NCBI GenBank assembly: GCA_945788545.1
Contig: CALZMK010000027.1
Location: 1-10,445 of the forward strand
DNA length: 10,445 bases
Direction: 5' to 3'
Origin: an uncultured Prevotella sp.
GTDB taxonomy: Bacteria; Bacteroidota; Bacteroidia; Bacteroidales; Bacteroidaceae
Shown here: positions 1-6,484 of the stretch, piece by piece
Position numbering within the stretch: the stretch's first letter is position 1
Layout of the letters: every line of letters begins with the position of its first letter
Program-made: the position numbers and the translations under genes
Notes under the pieces: generated by a model
Told to the model about the DNA's origin: nothing
Seen by the model: the letters and a program-made list of their open reading frames with translations, nothing else
Databases searched by the model: none

Positions 1-50
1 ATACATGCCTGTCACGCATGGGGTCACGGGTTCGAGTCCCGTACGCACCG
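1..50 (+). tRNA. tRNA-Asp (GTC), 3' part
   Basis: This is the 3' part of an aspartate tRNA; its 5' half lies before the window. The anticodon stem pairs CATGC (4-8) with GCATG (16-20) around a 7-nt loop carrying anticodon GTC at 11-13. A 5-nt variable loop follows (21-25). The T arm is ACGGG, TTCGAGT, CCCGT (26-42). The 3' acceptor strand is ACGCACC (43-49), with discriminator base G at 50. The CCA end is not encoded (CTG follows), so it must be added after transcription. The identity is firm because all three structural parts fit. Confidence 0.95.
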
Positions 51-59
51 CTGAAATTG

Positions 60-88
60 AGAACATGAATGAATCATGTTCTTTTTTT
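60..88 (+). terminator. Rho-independent terminator of tRNA-Asp
   Basis: GAACATGA (61-68) and TCATGTTC (74-81) form a perfect 8-bp stem, extendable by an A-T pair (60/82), around the 5-nt loop ATGAA. A run of seven T follows at 82-88. It sits 10 nt past the tRNA 3' end, so it most likely ends the tRNA transcript. It also lies only about 20 nt before the start of the next gene. Confidence 0.85.
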
Positions 89-109
89 GTTTATATAAAT
101 ACGAAACCA

Positions 110-1237
110 ATGAAAATCGGTATTGAGGCACAGCGGATTTTCCGCAACAACAAGCATGGTATGGACTATGTAGTTCTGAAGGAGATTCTTCATCTTCAGA
201 AGATAGACACGCGTAATGAATACTATATATTCGTAAAACCGGGTCCCGACCATTGTGTCAATGACACATACAATTTCCACGTCATCGAGGTGAATTGTCC
301 GTCATACCCTCTTTGGGAGCAATGGGCTCTGCCTCGTGCGGCAAATTGTCTTGGTGTGGATATCTTGCATTGCACAAGTAACACTGCCCCTATGTTCACT
401 TCCATTCCACTGGTTCTCACCCTTCACGACATCATATACCTGGAGCCACGCGACAAGAGCAACAAGTCGCTATATCAGAATATGGGATGGCTTTATCGCC
501 GTCTTGTCGTACCGCGAATACTCAACAAGTGCCGAAAGATCATCACAGTGTCCAATTATGAGTATGAAAATATCATTAGCAACTTGAATATCCCCCGCCG
601 TAAAATGCGGATGATTTACAATGGATATAACGAGTGGTTTCAACCAATCAATGACAATGATTGCGCCTATGGCAAATATATTCGCAAGAGCGGTTATTTC
701 TTCTTTCTCGGCAATACCGACCCAAAGAAGAATTCCGAGCGCACCATCGTGGCCTATGCCAAGTATCTTAAGTTGTCGGCGTTGAAGCGCGAACTGCTTG
801 TGGCAGACTTGAGCATGGAGATAATCGACGACATCCTTAGGCGCAATGATATTGAGTATGCACGCGAATACATTGTTCCGGCAGGATATGTTGACAACAA
901 GGATCTTGTGTCGGTATATAACGCTGCTTTTGCATTCCTCTACACGTCGCTTCGCGAGAGTTTCGGAATACCTTTGCTTGAGGCTATGGCATGCGGCACA
1001 CCAGTGATTACAAGCAACACATCATCTATGCCTGAGGTGGCTGGTGTGGATTCCGCTCTTATCGATCCCACCGACAGTAATAGTATCACCGACATGATGT
1101 TGCGCCTGGAGAATGACGGCGAGTATTATTCGAGGATAAGAGAATACGGATTACAACGTGTTAAGATGTTCTCGTGGAATCAAACCGCCGAGTCGCTTCT
1201 CTCGCTTTATGAGGAAGTGAATAACGAATTTTCTTAA
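110..1237 (+). CDS. Glycosyltransferase, GT4-like (group 1)
   Basis: A 375-aa cytoplasmic or membrane-associated enzyme expected to move a sugar from a nucleotide-sugar donor to a growing surface glycan. The N-terminal domain opens with MKIGIEAQRIF and has a GT-B style segment VLTLHDIIYLEP around residues 102-113. The C-terminal donor domain begins near FFLGNTDPKKN (about 198-208). It carries the EX7E motif of GT4 enzymes: E283 and E291 in SLRESFGIPLLEAMACGTPV, which binds the nucleotide sugar. The ATG at 110 is chosen because the frame is open further upstream only through the tRNA and its terminator, and protein similarity starts at MKIG. An acyltransferase gene follows after 6 bp, suggesting one transcript. 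No promoter is visible in the short gap after the terminator. Sugar specificity cannot be told from sequence. Confidence 0.88.
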   Translation: MKIGIEAQRIFRNNKHGMDYVVLKEILHLQKIDTRNEYYIFVKPGPDHCVNDTYNFHVIEVNCPSYPLWEQWALPRAANCLGVDILHCTSNTAPMFTSIPLVLTLHDIIYLEPRDKSNKSLYQNMGWLYRRLVVPRILNKCRKIITVSNYEYENIISNLNIPRRKMRMIYNGYNEWFQPINDNDCAYGKYIRKSGYFFFLGNTDPKKNSERTIVAYAKYLKLSALKRELLVADLSMEIIDDILRRNDIEYAREYIVPAGYVDNKDLVSVYNAAFAFLYTSLRESFGIPLLEAMACGTPVITSNTSSMPEVAGVDSALIDPTDSNSITDMMLRLENDGEYYSRIREYGLQRVKMFSWNQTAESLLSLYEEVNNEFS

Positions 1238-1243
1238 TGGCTT

Positions 1244-1846
1244 ATGGACAGAAATGGAATCAGAGAGATGATGAAGGCCAATGGCGGGATTAAACGCATT
1301 GTTGACTTTCTGATAATGAATCAGCGCCTCACGCGTCCTCGTTGGTATGTGCGCCTCTTGGCACCATTCTATCAGCATAGGGCCATGAGTGCGAAGATAT
1401 ACAGTTCGGTGCGAATGGACACTCCGCCTTATCGCCGTTTCTCAATCGGGAAACGCAGTGTGGTGGAGTCGTATTCATGCATAAACAATGCCGTGGGTGA
1501 CGTCATTATTGGCGACTATACGAGGATAGGCCTTCACTGCACGGTGATTGGGCCTGTTACTATCGGTAGTCATGTCAACCTGGCCCAGGGGATAACAGTA
1601 TCTGCACTGAATCATAATTTCGAGAATACGGACTTGCGTATTGATGAACAGGGAGTGGAAACTGCTGAGATACGTATTGACGATGATGTGTGGATAGGCG
1701 CCAATGCAGTGATTACCGCCGGGGTGCACATTGGCAGACATTCGGTTGTGGCAGCAGGAGCTGTGGTGACAAAGGATGTTCCCGACTATACCGTTGTGGG
1801 TGGAGTGCCGGCAAGAATTATCAAAACAATTCGTCGAACAGACTGA
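1244..1846 (+). CDS. Left-handed beta-helix O-acyltransferase (hexapeptide repeat)
   Basis: A 200-aa protein of the NodL/CatB/WbbJ-type acyltransferase group, probably using acetyl-CoA to O-acetylate a sugar. Residues 1-65 are helical and precede the helix-forming repeats. Hexapeptide repeats (I/V-G-x-x) run from about 67 to 120 (IGKRSV, IGDYTRIG, IGPVTIGSHV) and 145 to 190 (VWIGANAVI, VHIGRHSVV, AAGAVVTKDVP, VVGGVPA). The loop between them holds H124 in ALNHNF, the position of the catalytic histidine in this family. The ending VVGGVPARIIK is typical. It starts 6 bp after the glycosyltransferase stop, so the pair likely modifies the same glycan. Its last 26 bp overlap the convergent gene at 1821-2180. 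A later ATG pair (1268-1273) would remove only 8 residues. The acyl donor and acceptor are unknown. Confidence 0.9.
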   Translation: MDRNGIREMMKANGGIKRIVDFLIMNQRLTRPRWYVRLLAPFYQHRAMSAKIYSSVRMDTPPYRRFSIGKRSVVESYSCINNAVGDVIIGDYTRIGLHCTVIGPVTIGSHVNLAQGITVSALNHNFENTDLRIDEQGVETAEIRIDDDVWIGANAVITAGVHIGRHSVVAAGAVVTKDVPDYTVVGGVPARIIKTIRRTD

Positions 1847-2180
1847 GCGAGAGGTCAGACGAGGATTTACTGGAATCGTCCACTTCCTCCTCTTCTTCCT
1901 CATTGTCTTTATCTGCAAAATTAAGGACAAGCTGTTGCGCCCGAGCCGAATTGGGGTTGAGTTTGTATATACCTCTTATATCACTGCAGAAGAGGGACTG
2001 CGACAATCGGGAGTTTCTGAATAGAAACTGCTGAACATACTTATGAATATCTTTGAAATCGGGGGTGGAGAAAAGTGTGCAGTTGATATTATATATCTGC
2101 ATACTCACTTTCTTCACACTCATTCCACGTTCGCCGGCTTTGGCAAGGATTGTGATAATCTGTTCGTCGTATGTCGCCAT
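1821..2180 (-). CDS. Small winged-helix-like protein with acidic C-terminal tail
   Basis: A 119-aa protein that I do not recognise as a named family. Residues 1-76 look like a compact winged-helix fold: a first helix (DEQIITILAKAGERG), a recognition-like segment (MSVKKVSMQIYNINC), a further helix (FKDIHKYVQQFLFRNS), and a wing ending RGIYKLNP. A linker leads to an acidic stretch (six Glu at 94-99, then DD), a Ser-rich piece, and the terminal peptide DLSLSLFDELF. That layout, a DNA-binding-like core with a flexible acidic tail and a hydrophobic tip, suggests the tip docks on a partner protein. The ATG at 2180 is the only upstream start that fits. Its 3' end overlaps the convergent acyltransferase by 26 bp. 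No promoter is seen in the 30 bp between its start and the terminator of the upstream gene, so it may be transcribed by read-through. Confidence 0.75.
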   Translation of the reverse strand: MATYDEQIITILAKAGERGMSVKKVSMQIYNINCTLFSTPDFKDIHKYVQQFLFRNSRLSQSLFCSDIRGIYKLNPNSARAQQLVLNFADKDNEEEEEEVDDSSKSSSDLSLSLFDELF

Positions 2181-2199
2181 TAGGAAAATTGTTACTAAT

Positions 2200-2240
2200 A
2201 AAAGACAAGAAAGGCCGGCAATGAATGCCAGCCTTCCCTT
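2200..2240 (-). terminator. Hairpin terminator after the H1-like winged-helix gene
   Basis: Read on the minus strand, AAGGCTGGCA (2235-2226), loop TTCAT (2225-2221) and TGCCGGCCTT (2220-2211) make a 10-bp stem with one G-U pair. The T-rich stretch TCTTGTCTTTT follows (2210-2200). It lies about 30 nt after the stop codon of the gene at 2265-2567 and about 20 nt before the start of the 119-aa gene. The T tract is interrupted, so termination may be partial. Confidence 0.75.
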
Positions 2241-2264
2241 GTATTTGCTTTAACTGTGCCAGCC

Positions 2265-2567
2265 TTAAATGAGGGCAACCTTGCCTTCAGCTGAAGTGAT
2301 CTTTCCTTCCTTGAAAAGCCAGCCCATACCGAGCAGAGTCTCTTCCTCAGAAATCTTAGCAGCCTTGGCAATCTCCTTGATAGAGAGAGCCTTCTCTGCC
2401 GATGCAAGTGCCTGATAAACATCACCTGCCTTGAAACCAACATTCTCAGCGTTATACTCTACTACGGCTGCTGCCTTTGTTGCGCAAGCCTTCTTGCAAG
2501 TTGTCTTCTTAGCGGCTGTAGTCTTCTTTGCTGCAGTCTCTTTTGTTGTTGTTTTCTTTTCTGCCAT
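2265..2567 (-). CDS. Winged-helix protein (DUF2582-like) with histone H1-like N-terminal tail
   Basis: A 100-aa probable nucleoid or DNA-binding protein. Residues 1-34 form a low-complexity Lys/Thr/Ala tail with ten lysines, including a repeated AAKKTT unit (12-17, 18-23) and two cysteines (C24, C28). This resembles eukaryotic H1 tails and bacterial H1-like proteins. Residues 40-100 match the small winged-helix family I know as DUF2582: NVGFKAGDVYQALA, then LSIKEIAKAAKISEEETLLGMGWLFKEGKI, where the GWL..EGKI segment would be the wing. The start is an ATG at 2567, about 54 nt downstream of the predicted transcription start of a good Bacteroidetes promoter. A terminator follows the stop. DNA binding is inferred from fold and charge; the precise role is unknown. 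Confidence 0.87.
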   Translation of the reverse strand: MAEKKTTTKETAAKKTTAAKKTTCKKACATKAAAVVEYNAENVGFKAGDVYQALASAEKALSIKEIAKAAKISEEETLLGMGWLFKEGKITSAEGKVALI

Positions 2568-2627
2568 AATTCTCTAAAAAAATTAATATTCTCTCGTATT
2601 ATTTATGAATATTTTAAATATCCACTG

Positions 2628-2659
2628 CAAAATTAGATATAATTCTACTGATATACAAG
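2628..2659 (-). promoter_or_regulatory. Promoter of the H1-like winged-helix gene
   Basis: On the minus strand the -7 box is TAATTTTG (2635-2628), an exact match to TAnnTTTG. A CTTG (-33 TTG core) lies at 2659-2656, with 20 nt between the two. The predicted start near 2621 gives an AT-rich leader of about 54 nt. It sits just past the aspS stop codon, so this gene is set apart from the aspS operon. Confidence 0.75.
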
Positions 2660-2689
2660 AAATTATGCCATTTTTTTATCATATTATCA

Positions 2690-4450
2690 TTATTCTTGAC
2701 GTAGGTCAACCTTAAGTTGCAGTTCATCAAGCTGTTTCGGGTCAAGTTCGCCTGGAGCGTCGAGCATGACATCGCGTCCGCTATTGTTCTTCGGGAACGC
2801 AATGCAGTCGCGGATACTGTCAAGGCCTGCCATAATGCTCACGAAGCGGTCGAGACCGAATGCCAGTCCGGCATGGGGTGGGGCACCATACTTGAATGCG
2901 TTGATGAGGAAGCCAAACTGAGCCATTGCCCTTTCGGGGGTGAAGCCAAGAATCTTGAACATCTTCTCCTGCAACTTGCCATCGTGGATACGGAGACTGC
3001 CGCCGCCTACCTCAATACCGTTGCACACGAAGTCGTATGCCATGGCGCGCACCTGTTCGGGATGCTCGTCGAGCAGTGGGATGTCGGCGGGGTTGGGCAG
3101 GGTGAACGGATGGTGGGTGGCCATCAGGCGCTCTTCTTCGTCGCTCCACTCAAACAATGGGAAATCCACAATCCACAGGCACTCAAACTTGTCCTTGTCT
3201 CTCAATCCGAGACGGTCGCCCATCTCCAGACGCAATGTGCAGAGCTGTGTGCGTGTCTTGTTTGCCTTGTCGCCACTCAATATCAGTACGAGGTCGCCAT
3301 CCTTGGCGCCCATCTTCTCCTTCACCTTGAGCAGAGTGTCCTCGCCATAGAACTTGTCAACACTCGACTTGATGGTGCCGTCCTCGTTGTACTTGATATA
3401 CACGAGTCCCTTGGCTCCCACCTGTGGACGCTTGACAAAGTCGGTGAGTTGGTCGAGCTGCTTGCGAGTGTAGTTGGCGCATCCCGGTACGCAGATACCA
3501 CCGATATATTCAGCTTGGTCGAATACTGAGAATGTTCCGATCTTCATCACATCCATCAATTCAACAAACTCCATGCCGAATCTCAAATCGGGCTTGTCGC
3601 TACCGAATCTGCGCATAGCCTCGTGCCATGTCATCTGTTGCAGTTTTGCTGGCAGTTCCACTCCGCGCACCTCCTTGAAGAGATGGCGCGCCATGTCCTC
3701 AAACAGACTGATGACATCCTCCTGATCGACAAAGCTCATCTCGCAGTCTATCTGTGTGAACTCTGGTTGACGGTCGGCTCTGAGGTCCTCGTCGCGGAAG
3801 CACTTTGCTATTTGGAAGTAGCGGTCGAATCCGCTCACCATCAGCAACTGCTTCAATGTCTGCGGGCTCTGAGGCAGAGCATAGAACTGTCCTGGATTCA
3901 TTCGAGATGGAACGACAAAGTCGCGTGCGCCCTCTGGGGTTGAACCGATGAGAATAGGAGTCTCTACCTCGATGAAGTCCTTTGAGTCGAGGAAATTGCG
4001 AATGAGGATAGTCATACGGTGACGCAATTCGAGATTCTTGCGCACAGCATTGCGGCGCAAGTCGAGATAGCGGAATTTCATGCGTATGTCGTCGCCTCCG
4101 TCGGTATTGTCCTCGATGGTGAACGGAGGTGTGATGCTCTCGCTAAGGATGTTAAGACTTGAGGCAATGATTTCAATATCGCCTGTAGGCAAATTCTTGT
4201 TCTTGCTCTCGCGCTCGTTTACAGTTCCTTCCACCTGTATGCAGTACTCACGTCCGAGTTTGTTGGCGCGCTCGCAGAGTTCCTTGTCAACAGCCTCGTT
4301 GAACACCAACTGTGTGATGCCATATCTGTCGCGCAAGTCAACGAATGTCATGCCACCCATTTTTCTTGTGCGCTGCACCCATCCGGCAAGTGTCACCACC
4401 TGTCCGGCATTGGAGAGTCTCAGCTCTCCGCAAGTATTACTTCTGTACAT
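2690..4450 (-). CDS. aspS: Aspartyl-tRNA synthetase
   Basis: A 586-aa class II synthetase that charges tRNA-Asp with aspartate in the cytoplasm; the length is normal for the bacterial type. The N-terminal OB anticodon-binding domain spans about 1-105 ([20 protein letters not shown]). The class II core follows: motif 1 around 150-168 ([20 protein letters not shown]), motif 2 at 218-235 ([18 protein letters not shown]) and motif 3 at 528-542 ([15 protein letters not shown]). The bacterial GAD insertion lies roughly at 300-415. Position 31 is Met, where non-discriminating enzymes such as that of Pseudomonas carry His; this hints at a discriminating enzyme, which is an inference. The ATG overlaps an (AT)6 run, and the gene starts 13 nt after purC, making it the last gene of the phoH-purC-aspS operon. 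No clear terminator follows the stop. Confidence 0.98.
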   Translation of the reverse strand: MYRSNTCGELRLSNAGQVVTLAGWVQRTRKMGGMTFVDLRDRYGITQLVFNEAVDKELCERANKLGREYCIQVEGTVNERESKNKNLPTGDIEIIASSLNILSESITPPFTIEDNTDGGDDIRMKFRYLDLRRNAVRKNLELRHRMTILIRNFLDSKDFIEVETPILIGSTPEGARDFVVPSRMNPGQFYALPQSPQTLKQLLMVSGFDRYFQIAKCFRDEDLRADRQPEFTQIDCEMSFVDQEDVISLFEDMARHLFKEVRGVELPAKLQQMTWHEAMRRFGSDKPDLRFGMEFVELMDVMKIGTFSVFDQAEYIGGICVPGCANYTRKQLDQLTDFVKRPQVGAKGLVYIKYNEDGTIKSSVDKFYGEDTLLKVKEKMGAKDGDLVLILSGDKANKTRTQLCTLRLEMGDRLGLRDKDKFECLWIVDFPLFEWSDEEERLMATHHPFTLPNPADIPLLDEHPEQVRAMAYDFVCNGIEVGGGSLRIHDGKLQEKMFKILGFTPERAMAQFGFLINAFKYGAPPHAGLAFGLDRFVSIMAGLDSIRDCIAFPKNNSGRDVMLDAPGELDPKQLDELQLKVDLRQE

Positions 4451-4460
4451 ATATATATAT
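4449..4460. repeat. (AT)6 dinucleotide run at the aspS start
   Basis: Six AT units fill almost the whole purC-aspS gap, and the first two bases of the aspS ATG belong to the run. It therefore occupies the ribosome-binding region of aspS, where no Shine-Dalgarno is present. Confidence 0.85.
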
Positions 4461-4463
4461 TTA

Positions 4464-5405
4464 TTATTTCAGCCACTCCGCCACGTTCTTCTCAATGCGT
4501 GCTGCAATGTCGCCATCCTCGGCAGCCTTGTCGAATGTTTCACCGGTGATATGCTCATAGAGTTCGATATAGCGTTCGCTCACGCTCTCTGCATATTCGT
4601 CGGTGATTTCGGGCATGGTCTGTCCTGGTTCGTTCATGAAGTCGTGCTCGATAAGCCACTGGCGCACAAACTCCTTTGAGAGCTGCTTCTGAGGCTCACC
4701 CTTAGCGAGCTTCTCCTCATATCCGTCGGCATAGAAATAGCGGCTTGAGTCGGGAGTGTGAATCTCGTCGATGAGATACACCTTACCGTCGCGCTTTCCG
4801 AATTCATATTTTGTGTCAACGAGGATAAGACCTCTCTTGGCGGCAATCTCCTGACCGCGTGCAAACAGTTTGCGGGTGTAATCCTCCATTATCTCATAGT
4901 CTTCCTTGTCAACGAGTCCCTGTGCGATAATCTCTTCCTTTGAGATATTCATGTCGTGACCCTCGTCGGCCTTGGTGGTAGGAGTGATGATTGGTTCGGG
5001 GAAACGCTCGTTCTCCTTCATTCCGTCGGGAAGCTTGACACCGCATATCTCCCTGCATCCGTTCTTGTATTCACGCCATGCCGAACCGGTGAGAATGGAG
5101 CGGATGATCATCTCAACGCGGAATCCCTCGCATTTCAGTCCCACTGTCACCATTGGGTCGGGAGTAGCCAGTTTCCAGTTTGGGCAAATGTCACTTGTAG
5201 CGTCAAGGAACTTTGCAGCAATCTGGTTGAGCACTTGGCCTTTGAATGGGATACCCTTTGGCAGGATAACGTCGAATGCCGATATTCTGTCTGTAGCAAC
5301 CATCACCATCAGGTCGTCATTGATGTTATACACGTCGCGCACCTTTCCGTGGTACACACTCTTCTGTCCCTCAAAATTGAAGTCAGTTCTTGTTAATGCT
5401 TTCAT
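4464..5405 (-). CDS. purC: Phosphoribosylaminoimidazole-succinocarboxamide synthase
   Basis: A 313-aa SAICAR synthetase, which joins aspartate to CAIR using ATP in de novo purine synthesis. Diagnostic segments are visible: GKVRDVY (20-26) in the nucleotide-binding loop, DRISAFDV (39-46), the segment [10 protein letters not shown] (142-151), LVDTKYEFG (195-203) and [11 protein letters not shown] (213-223). The length fits the longer, roughly 300-aa form of the family rather than the short 240-aa form. The ATG at 5405 overlaps the phoH stop by 4 bp (ATGA), which signals translational coupling. aspS follows after 13 nt. Confidence 0.98.
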   Translation of the reverse strand: MKALTRTDFNFEGQKSVYHGKVRDVYNINDDLMVMVATDRISAFDVILPKGIPFKGQVLNQIAAKFLDATSDICPNWKLATPDPMVTVGLKCEGFRVEMIIRSILTGSAWREYKNGCREICGVKLPDGMKENERFPEPIITPTTKADEGHDMNISKEEIIAQGLVDKEDYEIMEDYTRKLFARGQEIAAKRGLILVDTKYEFGKRDGKVYLIDEIHTPDSSRYFYADGYEEKLAKGEPQKQLSKEFVRQWLIEHDFMNEPGQTMPEITDEYAESVSERYIELYEHITGETFDKAAEDGDIAARIEKNVAEWLK

Positions 5406-6355
5406 TGTTTTGTATTTTTTTGTTTTTCGTTCTTCTCGTATGCATTTACTATGCGCGTCACAAGTTTGTGTCGCACTATGTCTTTCTGTCCTAATTCCAC
5501 AACACTGATGCCCTCTATGTCCCTCAGTATCTCAAGCGCCTCCTTCAGTCCACTCTTGGTGTGGCTTGGCAAGTCAATCTGTGTCATGTCGCCTGTAATT
5601 ATCATTTTGGAGTTCCATCCCATTCGGGTGAGGAACATCCTGAGTTGGGCGCAGGTGGTGTTTTGTGCCTCGTCGAGGATGACAATGGCGTCGCTGAGTG
5701 TTCGGCCACGCATAAATGCCAAAGGGGCTATCTGTATCACATGTTTCTCCATCATGTCCTGCAACTTTGCCGCCGGGAGCATGTCCTCCAGGGCGTCGTA
5801 GAGTGGTTGGAGATACGGGTCGATCTTGTCTTTCATGTCGCCAGGCAAGAATCCCAGTTTCTCTCCGGCCTCTACTGCAGGACGACTGAGAATGATTTTC
5901 TTAATCGTCTTTTCCTTGAGTGCTTTCACCGCAAGGGCTATGCTAAGATAGGTTTTTCCCGTTCCGGCAGGACCTACGGCGAATACCATGTCGCTCTTGT
6001 TGAATGCGTCAACGAGTTGCTGCTGTTTCTCGCTGCGTGGTTTCACCGGTTTGCCCGCCATGGTATATACAACTACTCCCTCGGGCATTTCGTTGGCGGT
6101 CTTCTTGCCCTTCACGATTTCCAGTATGTCCTCTTCGCCTATTCGGTTGAACTTGAGAACATGCCGTCTCATGGTCTCTATGTTTTCCTCGAAAGCGCAC
6201 ATCTGCTCCTCGTCGCCCAACACGCGTATCACGTTGTCGCGGGCCACAATCCTGAGTTTAGGGAACAATGCCCTTATCATCTGCAGATGATTATTGCCTG
6301 CCCCGTATAGGATGACAGGGTCGATGTCTTCGAGTACAATATGTTTCTCAATCAA
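5402..6355 (-). CDS. phoH: PhoH-like ATPase (YbeZ type)
   Basis: A 317-aa cytoplasmic P-loop ATPase of the PhoH/YbeZ group, linked in other bacteria to RNA handling and ribosome quality. Residues 1-90 are the conserved N-terminal region before the ATPase. Walker A is GPAGTGKT (128-135), Walker B is [10 protein letters not shown] (225-234), [11 protein letters not shown] (253-263) is the sensor segment, and [12 protein letters not shown] near 292-303 supplies a likely arginine finger. The start is a TTG at 6355: a TAA stop lies two codons upstream in frame, no ATG exists before residue 26, and the family N-terminus (MIEK, DIDPV) begins exactly here. It is the first gene of the operon with purC and aspS, with its own promoter about 45 bp upstream. 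Confidence 0.95.
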   Translation of the reverse strand: MIEKHIVLEDIDPVILYGAGNNHLQMIRALFPKLRIVARDNVIRVLGDEEQMCAFEENIETMRRHVLKFNRIGEEDILEIVKGKKTANEMPEGVVVYTMAGKPVKPRSEKQQQLVDAFNKSDMVFAVGPAGTGKTYLSIALAVKALKEKTIKKIILSRPAVEAGEKLGFLPGDMKDKIDPYLQPLYDALEDMLPAAKLQDMMEKHVIQIAPLAFMRGRTLSDAIVILDEAQNTTCAQLRMFLTRMGWNSKMIITGDMTQIDLPSHTKSGLKEALEILRDIEGISVVELGQKDIVRHKLVTRIVNAYEKNEKQKNTKQ

Positions 6356-6395
6356 TGTTTATGCCTTTTTTTATTGTTATTTTCAAATTTTGCTG

Positions 6396-6426
6396 CAAAA
6401 TTACATCAAATCAATCACACTACAAA
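6396..6426 (-). promoter_or_regulatory. Promoter of the phoH-purC-aspS operon
   Basis: The minus strand has TTTG at 6426-6423 and TAATTTTG at 6403-6396, separated by 19 nt, an exact match to the Bacteroidetes -33/-7 pattern. The predicted start near 6390 gives a leader of about 35 nt before the TTG start codon. Confidence 0.82.
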
Positions 6427-6441
6427 ATTTTTCCGACTATT

Positions 6442-6475
6442 TTTGTTGATTTATTCAGAAAAAGAAGTACCTTTG
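6442..6475 (+). promoter_or_regulatory. Promoter of the exported DUF5715-type gene
   Basis: The -7 box TACCTTTG at 6468-6475 matches TAnnTTTG exactly and is followed by CAGC. Upstream, TTTTGTTG (6441-6448) offers a TTTG 22 nt away or a TTG core 19 nt away. Transcription would begin near 6480, so the leader is only a few nucleotides if the ATG at 6485 is used, or about 14 nt if the ATG at 6494 is used. Confidence 0.78.
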
Positions 6476-6484
6476 CAGCAAAAT

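Noticed and set aside
26..50. tRNA 3' end as an integration (att) site
   Set aside because: No second copy of the tRNA 3' end and no integrase is visible in the window.
5..109. Upstream extension of the glycosyltransferase frame
   Set aside because: The extra codons run through the tRNA and its terminator; similarity to the family starts at the ATG at 110.
1475..1930. Minus-strand frame opposite the acyltransferase
   Set aside because: The product is rich in Cys and His with no domain logic and mirrors the hexapeptide repeat codons.
2568..2689. Possible small RNA in the aspS to H1-like gene gap
   Set aside because: The gap is AT-rich, holds the promoter and leader of the H1-like gene, and shows no strong hairpin or terminator.
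2717..3529. Long open frame opposite aspS
   Set aside because: It is antisense to a clear AspRS coding sequence, has no recognisable motif and no promoter; it follows from codon bias of the real gene.
5561..6310. Long open frame opposite phoH
   Set aside because: It lies wholly antisense to PhoH including both Walker motifs, and its product shows no family features.
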